Shown one piece after another: positions 14,295 through 21,363 of a DNA stretch of 21,363 nucleotides. Where the stretch lies: NCBI GenBank assembly GCA_037128295.1, contig JBAXWR010000116.1, forward strand, positions 1-21,363, written 5' to 3'. The notes beneath the pieces were generated by a model. The model saw only the letters and a program-made list of their open reading frames with translations. It searched no databases and was not told where the DNA came from. This stretch comes from JAAFHB01 sp037128295 (lineage in GTDB: Bacteria; Bacteroidota; Bacteroidia; Bacteroidales; Prolixibacteraceae). The position numbers and the translations under genes are program-made. Positions within the stretch are counted from its first letter, which is position 1. Every line of letters begins with the position of its first letter.

Positions 14295-16100
14295 ATGCAA
14301 AATATCAGAAACATTGCGATCATAGCTCACGTTGACCACGGAAAGACTACGCTGGTTGACAAAATGATCATGGATTCAAATATCTTCCGGAACAACCAGA
14401 ATCCCGGAGAATTGATCCTCGACAGTAACGATCAGGAGAGGGAACGGGGGATTACGATCCTTGCAAAGAACGTCTCTGTCGTTTACAAAGGAACTAAAAT
14501 AAATATCATCGACACACCCGGGCACGCCGATTTTGGTGGCGAAGTTGAACGGGTTTTGAACATGGCCGATGGTGTCCTCTTGCTTGTTGATGCTTTTGAA
14601 GGGACAATGCCACAAACAAGGTTCGTACTTCAGAAAGCGATTCAGTTGGGACTTAAGCCAATTGTGGTGATCAATAAAGTTGACAAGCCAAATTGTCGTC
14701 CCGATGTCGTGCATGAGCAGGTTTTTGAATTGATGTACAGCCTCGATGCAACTGAAGACCAGCTTAACTTCCCAACTATCTATGGTTCTGCCAAACACAA
14801 TTGGATGAGCACGGACTGGAGAAAGCAAACTGAAAATATTTCTGAATTATTTGATTGTATTATAGAACACATACCGGCACCCATTGAAAATCCGGGGACG
14901 CCACAAATGCTTGTCACATCGCTCGATTATTCACAATACGTGGGACGTATTGCCATTGGCAGGATCCATCGTGGTGAATTGAAGGAGAATATGATGCTTT
15001 CGCTCGTAAAACGCGATGGCACGACTTCCCGCACAAGGATCAAGGAGCTTCATGTATTTACCGGCCTTGGCCGCGAAAAAGTCGCAACTGCCAGTAATGG
15101 TGATATTTGCGCCCTTGTTGGAATCGAAGGATTCGAAATCGGGGATTCAATCTGTGATTACGAAAATCCGGAACCGCTCCAACCGATTTCCATCGACGAG
15201 CCAACCATGAGTATGTTGTTCACAATCAACAACTCCCCGTTCTACGGTAAGGAAGGGAAATTTGTGACCAGCCGTCATATCCACGACAGGCTGATGCGCG
15301 AATTGGAGAAAAACCTAGCTTTGCGCGTCGAGACAACCGATTCTGCCGATGCATGGAACGTTCATGGCCGTGGCGTGCTCCACCTTTCTGTCTTGATCGA
15401 AACCATGCGTCGCGAAGGTTATGAGCTTCAGGTCGGACAACCTCAGGTGTTGTTCAAAGAGATCAACGGCGAAAAATACGAACCGATCGAAATGTTGCAC
15501 ATCGACTGTCCCGAAGAGTTCAGCGGTACTGCCATTGACTTGGTAACCCGTAGAAAAGGCGAAATGCTCAACATGGAGAGGAAAGGCGACCGTATCAATC
15601 TTGAGTTCCATATGCCTTCACGAGGAATTATTGGGTTGCGTACCACAATGATGACTTCCACACAAGGTGAAGCAGTTCTGGCTCACCGGTTTATCAAATA
15701 CGATAAGTTTAAAGGGCCCATCGAGACGCGAATCAACGGTTCGTTGGTTGCGCTTGAAACAGGAACTGCTTTTGCCTATGCGTTGAACAAACTTCAGGAC
15801 AGGGGGAAATATTTTATCGATCCTCAGGAGGAGATCTATGAAGGTCAGGTGGTTGGCGAAAGTACCCGCGAAGGTGACCTTGCGATGAACCTTACCAAGT
15901 CGAAGAAGCTGACAAACATGCGGGCTTCCGGTTCCGATGATAAAGTAAGGCTTGCACCACCCATCAAATTCAGCCTCGAAGAAGCACTTGAGTACATCCA
16001 AAAGGATGAATATGTTGAGGTTACGCCAAAGTCGATCCGGTTAAGAAAAATCATGCTAAACGAAACTGACCGTAAAAGGGCGGCAAAACGAGTAGAATGA
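14295..16100 (+). CDS. typA: Ribosome-associated GTPase TypA/BipA
   Basis: A translational GTPase that binds the ribosome and supports growth under stress and 50S assembly in the cold. The G domain has HVDHGKTT (G1, 12-19), RGIT (G2, 51-54), DTPGHADF (G3, 73-80) and NKVD (G4, 127-130). The EF-G-like domains follow, and the TypA-specific C-terminal region contains RGIIGLRTTMMTSTQGEAV and the late VTPKSIRLRK. At 601 residues it is full length. It stands alone, divergent from the EamA gene, and is followed by a hairpin. Confidence 0.97.
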   Translation: MQNIRNIAIIAHVDHGKTTLVDKMIMDSNIFRNNQNPGELILDSNDQERERGITILAKNVSVVYKGTKINIIDTPGHADFGGEVERVLNMADGVLLLVDAFEGTMPQTRFVLQKAIQLGLKPIVVINKVDKPNCRPDVVHEQVFELMYSLDATEDQLNFPTIYGSAKHNWMSTDWRKQTENISELFDCIIEHIPAPIENPGTPQMLVTSLDYSQYVGRIAIGRIHRGELKENMMLSLVKRDGTTSRTRIKELHVFTGLGREKVATASNGDICALVGIEGFEIGDSICDYENPEPLQPISIDEPTMSMLFTINNSPFYGKEGKFVTSRHIHDRLMRELEKNLALRVETTDSADAWNVHGRGVLHLSVLIETMRREGYELQVGQPQVLFKEINGEKYEPIEMLHIDCPEEFSGTAIDLVTRRKGEMLNMERKGDRINLEFHMPSRGIIGLRTTMMTSTQGEAVLAHRFIKYDKFKGPIETRINGSLVALETGTAFAYALNKLQDRGKYFIDPQEEIYEGQVVGESTREGDLAMNLTKSKKLTNMRASGSDDKVRLAPPIKFSLEEALEYIQKDEYVEVTPKSIRLRKIMLNETDRKRAAKRVE

Positions 16101-16160
16101 AGGAATGAAAAAATGAAAGAATTAAAAAATTAAGGAATTAAAGAATTAAGGAATTAAAAT
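16098..16160. repeat. AT-rich degenerate tandem repeat after typA
   Basis: Units of the type GAATTAAG/GAATTAAA recur every 8-10 bases directly after the typA stop, preceded by GGAATGAA variants. I see no coding or structural role; replication slippage is the simple explanation. Confidence 0.6.
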
Positions 16161-16165
16161 ATCGC

Positions 16166-16205
16166 AACGTCCCTATTTTGCAAGTAATTGTAAATTAGGG
16201 ACGTT
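16166..16205 (+). terminator. Hairpin after typA, probable terminator
   Basis: AACGTCCCTA (16166-16175) pairs perfectly with TAGGGACGTT (16196-16205), a 10-bp stem with a 20-base loop, followed by a T-rich stretch (TACTTTTAG). It lies 66 bases after the typA stop. The loop is long for an intrinsic terminator, so efficiency is uncertain. Confidence 0.6.
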
Positions 16206-16280
16206 TACTTTTAGATAGTTAAATGATTGTCTTTATAAAAGATGTGAAATTTCCATAGACGATGTCCACAAAGGTTTTTT

Positions 16281-16384
16281 TTACCGCAAGGTACGCAATG
16301 ATTTCGCAACGTTCGCAAAGTTAATTATCTGCAATATTGGCCTTTGCGTTCCTTGCGATTTTGTCTTTGCATTCCTTGCGGTAA
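16281..16384. repeat. Large imperfect inverted repeat of CGCAA units
   Basis: The outer arms TTACCGCAAGG (16281-16291) and CCTTGCGGTAA (16374-16384) are perfectly complementary, and inner CGCAAAG (16314-16320) pairs with CTTTGCG (16342-16348). Each arm is built of repeated CGCAA(A/G)-type units about 10 bases apart. It could form a long hairpin between typA and deoC. I recall similar CGCAAAG-rich elements from other Bacteroidetes intergenic regions. Confidence 0.7.
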
Positions 16385-16444
16385 TTGTTTTTCACTTTTA
16401 GGCCAGCATTATATTGATTTAAAATCGCCTGCTTCTTATTTTTA

Positions 16445-16471
16445 TTGAAAGGATAGATTTACATATATTTG
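16445..16471 (+). promoter_or_regulatory. Probable deoC promoter
   Basis: TATATTTG (16464-16471) fits TAnnTTTG, with ATTG ending at 16447 as a partial -33 element, 16 bases upstream and slightly closer than usual. The predicted start of transcription near 16478 would give a leader of about 50 bases to the preferred ATG at 16528. Confidence 0.45.
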
Positions 16472-16527
16472 CAACATGGTTATAATTCCAAATGACTTCA
16501 AAACAATATCCATCTAATTTGAAAATA

Positions 16528-17244
16528 ATGTCAAAAGTTAGCGAACTTGCAAAAATGATCGACCACTCGATCCTTCATCCCACAATGACCGATTCGGATT
16601 TAATCAGGGAGTGTGCCATTGCGGCAAAGTACAATGTGGCATCGGTTTGTGTGAAACCATATATGGTAAAACAAGCCAAGGTATTGCTGGCAGGAACCGA
16701 TGTTTTTGTCGGATGTGTGATCGGTTTTCCGGCAGGCAACTCAATGATTGCTGCAAAAGTTTATGAAACCGAAACTGCTTGTAATGATGGTGCAGTGGAG
16801 ATCGATATGGTGATCAATATCGGGAAAGCTCTCCAAGGAGATTGGGATTATATTGAAGAGGAGATTGGAGCGGTTACCCATACTTGCCACAGGAATGAGG
16901 CAATTGTGAAGGTGATTTTCGAAACGGACTACGTCACAAACAATTATGATATCATCAAACTTTGTGAAATCTGTACCAAGGTTGGGGCCGATTATGTCAA
17001 GACCTCTTCCGGGTTTGGTTTCGTAAAAGGCAAGGACGGAAAATACGATTATGTGGGTGCAACCATCCCTAATCTATTGTTGATGAGGCAACATTCCGGG
17101 CCAAATGTAAAAGTAAAAGCAGCAGGTGGTGTCCGTACGCTCGATGGGTTGATTGCGGTCCAGGAAGCAGGGTGCAGCCGGTGTGGAGCAACTGCCACTA
17201 TATCCATTCTTGAAGACGCAATCAAGAGGTTTGGGGAAAGTTAA
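16528..17244 (+). CDS. deoC: Deoxyribose-phosphate aldolase
   Basis: Splits 2-deoxyribose 5-phosphate into glyceraldehyde 3-phosphate and acetaldehyde in deoxynucleoside catabolism. It is a TIM-barrel class I aldolase: the Schiff-base lysine is K158 in DYVKTSSGFG and the second lysine is K197 in VKAAGGVRT; IDHSILHPTMTD opens the barrel. I prefer ATG 16528 (238 residues); an in-frame ATG at 16492 adds 12 residues (MTSKQYPSNLKI) unlike the family and very close to the presumed transcription start. No other nucleoside-catabolism gene adjoins it. Confidence 0.93.
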   Translation: MSKVSELAKMIDHSILHPTMTDSDLIRECAIAAKYNVASVCVKPYMVKQAKVLLAGTDVFVGCVIGFPAGNSMIAAKVYETETACNDGAVEIDMVINIGKALQGDWDYIEEEIGAVTHTCHRNEAIVKVIFETDYVTNNYDIIKLCEICTKVGADYVKTSSGFGFVKGKDGKYDYVGATIPNLLLMRQHSGPNVKVKAAGGVRTLDGLIAVQEAGCSRCGATATISILEDAIKRFGES

Positions 17245-17306
17245 TGAGCAAGGTTATATATTTGTAATTGTTTTTAAATCATGTATTTGCTCGAAATCTC
17301 CCCTGC

Positions 17307-17326
17307 CCCCCTTTTAGGAAAGGGGG
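17307..17326. repeat. GC-rich hairpin in the deoC/Roco spacer
   Basis: CCCCCTTT pairs with AAAGGGGG around a TAGG loop, an 8-bp perfect stem 63 bases after the deoC stop. There is no T-run on either side, so it is a weak terminator candidate for the convergent genes; it resembles a common intergenic palindrome. An AT-only palindromic stretch built of TTAATTAA units follows at 17411-17446. Confidence 0.5.
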
Positions 17327-17435
17327 AGTCGTTCAAAGATGATTTGCTTCCTTTATCATGTTTTTAAGAATAACTTGAGCGAAAGGGATAGAGGGTTAAG
17401 AATATATGGTAATTAATTATATATCAATTGATTAA

Positions 17436-19664
17436 TTAATTAATTATGCTTCTTTTAATATCTTGCCCCACGAAATTATTGTTGCCATAAATCTTTGTAA
17501 TATTAGTTGTGCCTCCATTTTCGTACGCCATTAATTGCTCCTGAGGGATATAATAGCCCAATAAACAGTTGATTTCCACCTCTTCGGCACTATTTGAACA
17601 GACCAGATATTTCCTCTTTTTATTGATGAAATTGTTGATCGTTTTCAGGTTGAAATAGTGCTTGTTCTCCGATTTTTCACATTCGACACAATTGCAGGCA
17701 AACTCCTCATCGCAAACCAGGTTTGTATAGCTTTCGTTGATCTCCTCGATCTTTTCGCCGATCAATCTCAACAAATCACGTTTCCCGTCACCTTCAACCT
17801 TTATTTCGATGATATTCTTGTTTTCAAGCCGGTTTTCGGTGACAATGGCACGGGTATTTTTGTGCTCGAACAAGACCCCATATTTCCAAAAAGTATCTTT
17901 GTAAATGTACTTGTGCAGCATGACAATCAACTGCGACAGGATACCCTTTGGCATAAATTTATAATTGTACCTGAATACCAAATTCGAAGTATTTGTCCGC
18001 CATTCGTAAGCCACCACTTTATCGCTGAAAAGCTGAGGCGCAAGGTAATAACCTTTTCTGTGTTGATAGCAAATTTTGAACTCTTCGTTTTTCATCAGGT
18101 TGAGCAATTCCGGTTCCTTTCCTTTAAACTGTGGCTCGTCCCAAATCGAAATTAAGTCTTCATCGGTAAACTGCCCGAAGGTTACGTTTTTGATTTTGGC
18201 ATTGTCGAACACATTGTAAATCCCTTTTGTTACCCATTCGTAATTGAGAAAAATGGTGTTCCGTAAATTGACATCGTTCCTGAAATGGAGGAATACGCCC
18301 AGATCGTGAAAATAATCGCTTAAAAACAAAGCCCTCTCCTTGTCCAATCCCTTGGTTTCGCAAATTTTATAGTAGTCTTCAATGCCAATGTAATTCAACT
18401 TTTTAGCTTGTAAATCAGCGATTTCCTTCCTGATTTCGACCCACGATACGGGCAATTTGTCGCCAATCCCTTCAAGTACCCTCTTGCGCAGAATATCAAA
18501 AATTGTCGATTTCAGGGACCCAATCGTATGGCAATGTTTTTCGTTCCACTGTTCATGTTGCGTATTGCAACATACTTTTTGTAAACCATCCCAAATTTGC
18601 GGATAGGCTTTTTGATAAGGTTCAATGCTTGGTTCGTTGTGCGATTGATCTGTTTTATTTTGCACCAAAATTACAGGACTTTTACCTGCAAGTGTGTTGA
18701 TGATGTTCAACCAATAATAGAAATCGTCGAAACGCAAATCTTTCCGGGCTTCGGTAACAAATAAATACAACGAGCGTTTGGTGAGGAAAAACTGGTGCGT
18801 GGCATGGTAAACCTCCTGTCCACCAAAGTCCCATATATTGAACCTGAAATCCTTATCGGTTTTAGCATCCTGCTTTGGGACCATCCATTTCAGCACATCG
18901 ATCCCCTCGGTCGATTTCTCGTTCAAATCTATTTCGAAATCCTCCTGACTCAGTGCTTTTGCTATGGTGCTTTTGCCGGCACGTTCTTCGCCTACAAGGA
19001 TCAGCTTCGCCTCAAACAAATAGTCGAACTCAATTTTTTCACTTTTGTAAATGCTCTTGAAATAATTGATTATAGCTTTTTTCCCCTGTTTGGCAATTTC
19101 AATGGGTGGACTTTTTAAATAATCGTTTTTGTCGATGGTGAAATCAAAATGATCTCGGACAAAGTAGCTTGCAAGGTTTTGAAGATCTCTCAGCCCACAC
19201 CCACCTAAATACAAAAATTTCAATTCCGGCAAATCTACACTGATGGTTATTTCTTTCAGGTATTTGTTGTGACTTAAATCCAGCAGCTTTAACATAGGCA
19301 AATTGACAAGTATTTCAAACCTCCTTAAATCACCGCTTTTTTCAGTTGATCCGTGAATCGTAATGCTTTGCAAATTGGGACATTCGCAGTTGAAGCTAAT
19401 TTTTCTAATTGCCGTGTAACTGAGGTCCAGATAGCGAAGTTTGCTTTGTCCGCTTTCAAAACGGATTTCCTTTAACTCTTCACTATCTAAAAAAGTGATA
19501 AATTCAAGATTCTCGTCTTTTTTAAAGGTCAAAACCCCATTTTCAATTTTCGGCGGTTTGGTGCTTTCAAGCTTTATCAAGTCCTCGAATTTGAACAAGC
19601 TAATTTCTTTCATGCTAATATTATGTTGATAATAATTATGTGTTCCCACCAATATAAGCCCCAT
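17436..19664 (-). CDS. Roco protein: LRR, Roc GTPase, COR, Cys-rich tail
   Basis: A 742-residue multidomain signalling GTPase. Residues 55-165 hold leucine-rich repeats (LRYLDLSYTAIRKISF, LKLLDLSHNKYLKEITI, LKFLYLGGCGLRDLQNL). Residues 215-400 are a Ras-of-complex domain with P-loop GEERAGKST (225-233), DFGGQ (279-283) and NKTD (336-339). Residues about 405-645 fit a COR dimerisation domain (for example YYLAPQLF). A Cys-rich segment follows (C651, C657, C659, C662, C689, C700), possibly zinc-binding. The last 25 residues contain TNITKIYGNNNFVGQ. The start could be ATG 19664, 19 bases after the upstream gene, or ATG 19613 (codon 18), from where a typical N-terminus begins. It is the second gene of an operon with the lectin-fold gene; I infer a GTPase switch driven by ligand binding. 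The output is not evident, as no kinase or nuclease domain is seen. Confidence 0.88.
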   Translation of the reverse strand: MGLILVGTHNYYQHNISMKEISLFKFEDLIKLESTKPPKIENGVLTFKKDENLEFITFLDSEELKEIRFESGQSKLRYLDLSYTAIRKISFNCECPNLQSITIHGSTEKSGDLRRFEILVNLPMLKLLDLSHNKYLKEITISVDLPELKFLYLGGCGLRDLQNLASYFVRDHFDFTIDKNDYLKSPPIEIAKQGKKAIINYFKSIYKSEKIEFDYLFEAKLILVGEERAGKSTIAKALSQEDFEIDLNEKSTEGIDVLKWMVPKQDAKTDKDFRFNIWDFGGQEVYHATHQFFLTKRSLYLFVTEARKDLRFDDFYYWLNIINTLAGKSPVILVQNKTDQSHNEPSIEPYQKAYPQIWDGLQKVCCNTQHEQWNEKHCHTIGSLKSTIFDILRKRVLEGIGDKLPVSWVEIRKEIADLQAKKLNYIGIEDYYKICETKGLDKERALFLSDYFHDLGVFLHFRNDVNLRNTIFLNYEWVTKGIYNVFDNAKIKNVTFGQFTDEDLISIWDEPQFKGKEPELLNLMKNEEFKICYQHRKGYYLAPQLFSDKVVAYEWRTNTSNLVFRYNYKFMPKGILSQLIVMLHKYIYKDTFWKYGVLFEHKNTRAIVTENRLENKNIIEIKVEGDGKRDLLRLIGEKIEEINESYTNLVCDEEFACNCVECEKSENKHYFNLKTINNFINKKRKYLVCSNSAEEVEINCLLGYYIPQEQLMAYENGGTTNITKIYGNNNFVGQDIKRSIIN

Positions 19665-19683
19665 ATCTGCCCAAATTGTCTGG

Positions 19684-20514
19684 CTAGATGGTTAAATATA
19701 ATGTTATTAACAAGCGTAACCCGACACCGTTATAGTGATCGTTTGACGCGTTGTCGCCGCGGTTAGCTACACGGCTATTAACGAAGCCGTTATTCCCTGA
19801 CCCGCCACGCACAACATGGCGATGGCCATTATCTATGTTAATCGGATTTGTTTTTGCTGATTTTTCAAAGAAACCGTTATCGGTCAAATCCCAACACCAC
19901 TCCCACACATTTCCGCTCATATCATAGATTTCGAGCTCATTCGGGAATTTTAAACCTACAGGTTTGGTTTCACTATTATTGTTTTTTTCGTACCATCCAA
20001 CATGTTCCATATTATTGCTACCCGCATAGAGGCAGGCTGGCCAACCCTTTGGTGTGTCCCTACGCCTAATGCCGCCACGGGCTGCGTATTCCCACTCGGC
20101 ATCGGTTGGCAGCCTGAAACCTTCCACATTGCCTATTTCGGTTTTTATTCCTTTGCTGTCGATGAAATGATAATCTTTATCGCAAACGGGTGGCAAACCG
20201 ATCTTGCGATTCAGAACATTGCAAAAGTCAACGGCTTCAAACCACGAAACCGTTTCGACAGGATGATTTACACCTTGAAAACTACTTGGATTTTCTTTAT
20301 TGGTAACTGCAACATAAAATTCCTGCGTAACCTGAAATTCTGCGATATAGAAAGGCGAAAGCTCGATTGGCTTCCCATCGCAACTGATATATTCGCCCCC
20401 TTCCACAAAAATAAGTTTAAAGCCCGGGATAACACCTTCTGGGTCTTTAAAAGTAAGGTTTCCGGTAATTTCGTCCTTCGTGAAATATTTCTCCAATTGT
20501 TCCAAAGTTATCAT
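19684..20514 (-). CDS. FGE-like C-type-lectin-fold protein, DGR-target-like
   Basis: A 276-residue protein of the formylglycine-generating-enzyme/SUMF1 superfamily (PF03781). Family marks are SPFYIAEFQVTQEFY (53-67), HPVETVSWFEAVDFCN (84-99), GFRLPTDAEWEYAARGG (132-148), YDMSGNVWEW (197-206) and VVRGGSGNN (234-242). The two cysteines needed for FGE catalysis are absent from the C-terminal region, so it should be a binding protein and not an FGE. No signal peptide is seen, so it is probably cytosolic. The C-terminal segment 236-268 has the layout of variable regions of diversity-generating retroelement targets, ending GVGLRLL. The usual Trp of RGGSW is Gly here. The first ~30 residues (MITLEQLEKYFTKDEI) are outside the fold. 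It precedes the Roco gene by about 20 bases, in one operon. Confidence 0.85.
   Translation of the reverse strand: MITLEQLEKYFTKDEITGNLTFKDPEGVIPGFKLIFVEGGEYISCDGKPIELSPFYIAEFQVTQEFYVAVTNKENPSSFQGVNHPVETVSWFEAVDFCNVLNRKIGLPPVCDKDYHFIDSKGIKTEIGNVEGFRLPTDAEWEYAARGGIRRRDTPKGWPACLYAGSNNMEHVGWYEKNNNSETKPVGLKFPNELEIYDMSGNVWEWCWDLTDNGFFEKSAKTNPINIDNGHRHVVRGGSGNNGFVNSRVANRGDNASNDHYNGVGLRLLITLYLTI
19711..19809 (-). other. Candidate DGR variable region in the lectin-fold gene
   Basis: This covers codons 236-268 of the lectin-fold gene. Of the 23 codons 241-263, 20 end in C or T (only GTA, GCG and TCA do not), including GGC, TTC, AGC, GAC, GAT, CAC and TAT next to unchanged AAC/AAT. That is the pattern left when adenines of AAY codons in a template repeat are replaced at random. 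The position at the extreme C-terminus of a C-type lectin fold, ending in GLRLL, is also typical. No template repeat or reverse transcriptase is in the window, and FGE-like families carry Asn-rich motifs here even without a DGR, so this remains a hypothesis. Confidence 0.4.
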
Positions 20515-20746
20515 ATTATTATTGACTGATAAAGGATATGTATGTTCTTGATGATTCGGCTGTTCAAAATTTTACGGGTTTAAAAGTAATAAATAATAGA
20601 GATAATCAGTTGTGAAGATTGTTTTTTGAGATAGAATCCCCGGAAATTGAAAAGGGTAGCGGAAAATCATTGTCCATCTTTTATATCAACTTTACTATGC
20701 ACTGTTCTAAGGTGTATCCTTTTCCCCGGGTGGCTTTCTATTTTAC

Positions 20747-20781
20747 AAACCCCGTCGGGAAAAACAAACCCGACGGGTTTG
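20747..20781. repeat. Strong GC-rich hairpin
   Basis: AAACCCCGTCGGG (20747-20759) pairs with CCCGACGGGTTT (20769-20780) with one bulged C and a nine-base A-rich loop. A third related half, AACCCGTCGG, follows at 20792-20801. It adjoins copy D of the dispersed repeat and may be part of the same element. Confidence 0.7.
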
Positions 20782-20840
20782 AGCGTCAAAGAACCCGTCG
20801 GTGTGCGAAGCTCCCGATGGTGTTTGTTGATATGAGTTTT

Positions 20841-20867
20841 GTTCTGGGGTCGCTTACCCAGGGCTAG
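20841..20867 (-). repeat. Dispersed palindromic repeat, partial copy D
   Basis: Read on the - strand this gives TAGCCCTGGGTAAGCG followed by ACCCCAGAAC, matching the final block of copy B (12989-13011) with a few changes. CCCTGGG and CCCCAG are shared landmarks. Confidence 0.7.
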
Positions 20868-21239
20868 AATATGTTTCTCTTTCAGGGACCTGACCGCAGA
20901 AGGATTGTGATACGATTCCAAAATGGTTCTGTTAGTATAAATCATATAAAAACCCTGGTACGTTCTAATACTCGTAGGAGTTAAAGTATTGTAGAATAAA
21001 AGATTAATGTGATTACCATTGGCGCAATAGGTATGTCATTAAAAGAGAAAATGATCAATGCGCCGCAATGCAAAAGGCAAAACAATTTCAGATATTTTGT
21101 TTGCGCCACCGACTTTTAAGAGAGTTGCTATTCCCGTCCGAAGGGGCATCATCTCTTTTCCGAACTTTTGAGCGCGGACGGTTTGGGGGGGTGGTGTACT
21201 ATTCCCCCGGGTTGCGCGGCCAAAGTATTTTTTGAGCGA

Positions 21240-21300
21240 CGCCGGGGCTTTTGTTCTTGGGCCGCTTACCCGGGGCTAATCACGTTTAACCCATTCTGGG
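21240..21300 (-). repeat. Dispersed palindromic repeat, copy C
   Basis: On the - strand the order is ACCCAGAATGGGTT, AAACGTGATTAGC, CCCGGGTAAGCGG, CCAAGAACAAAAGCCCC. This follows the last third of copy B (AACCC..GGGTT, GAACATGAATAG, CCCTGGGTAAG, GAACAAAAGCCC) block by block, in the opposite orientation. Confidence 0.75.
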
Positions 21301-21363
21301 TCGGATCAATTGAAAGATTATGAATCACTTCCAAATCGAAGGCCTTCTAACCTACTGATCACG

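Larger units (their letters stand above)
20515..21363. other. Non-coding, repeat-rich right end
   Basis: About 850 bases without a credible gene on either strand; open frames here are short and run across palindromes. It contains the hairpin at 20747-20781, copies C and D of the dispersed repeat, an inverted repeat CCGTCCG/CGGACGG (21134-21140 with 21175-21181), and GGGGG/CCCCC arms near 21185-21208. The promoter of the lectin/Roco operon should lie at its left edge, but I see no TTTG-N19-TAnnTTTG match there. Confidence 0.65.

Noticed and set aside
17307..17326. GC-rich hairpin as a bidirectional intrinsic terminator
   Set aside because: There is no T-run on either side, so it is listed only as a repeat or hairpin.
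19684..20514. Reading the lectin-fold gene as a true formylglycine-generating enzyme
   Set aside because: The C-terminal active-site cysteines are missing, and no sulfatase gene is nearby.
20667..20945. A 92-codon open frame on the - strand
   Set aside because: It runs through the GC-rich palindrome and repeat copy D, has no recognisable domain, and is of the type produced by translating dispersed repeats.
20515..21363. A DGR template repeat or reverse transcriptase near the variable region
   Set aside because: No near copy of 19711-19809 with extra adenines was seen by eye in the window, and no frame encodes an RT (no YxDD-containing protein).

Overview
The window reads as chromosomal DNA from a member of the Bacteroidetes, most likely Bacteroidales/Marinilabiliales. 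Three things point there. The arginine genes have the Bacteroidetes form: an ArgF of the N-succinyl/N-acetyl-ornithine transcarbamylase type, and an order argG-argC-argD-proC then proB-proA-argF-argB-argE. Several upstream regions carry the TAnnTTTG -7 element of Bacteroidetes primary-sigma promoters. The intergenic regions carry dispersed palindromic repeats of a kind I recall from this phylum. I cannot name a genus.

Positions 1-11722 hold a long, entirely + strand arginine/proline block: the 3' end of argG, then argC, argD, proC, a two-gene insert (XRE-cupin regulator and AMP-forming acyl-CoA ligase), a small four-helix membrane protein (HsmA-like), proB, proA, argF, argB and argE. Together they cover glutamate to proline (ProB, ProA, ProC) and most of glutamate to arginine by an acylated-citrulline route (ArgB, ArgC, ArgD, ArgF', ArgE, ArgG). 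argH, the first acyltransferase and carbamoyl-phosphate synthase are not in the window. Residue 90 of ArgF, the published acetyl/succinyl specificity position, is valine, which favours succinylated intermediates.

Positions 11761-13134 are a small accessory patch on the - strand: a PIN-domain toxin, its overlapping antitoxin, a 79-residue unknown, a truncated second copy of the antitoxin gene, and a large copy of the dispersed palindromic repeat. Positions 13135-17244 return to ordinary genes: an EamA transporter diverging from typA/bipA, then deoC, with hairpin-rich spacers.

Positions 17436-20514 hold the most unusual part, a two-gene - strand operon: a C-type-lectin (formylglycine-generating-enzyme-like) protein, then a Roco protein with LRR, Roc GTPase, COR, a Cys-rich tail and a terminal GNNN motif. 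The lectin-fold protein lacks the FGE cysteines. Its C-terminus looks like the variable region of a diversity-generating retroelement target, with 20 of 23 codons ending in C or T. No reverse transcriptase or template repeat is in the window. I infer a ligand-sensing receptor coupled to a GTPase switch. The last 850 bases are non-coding and rich in palindromes and further copies of the dispersed repeat.
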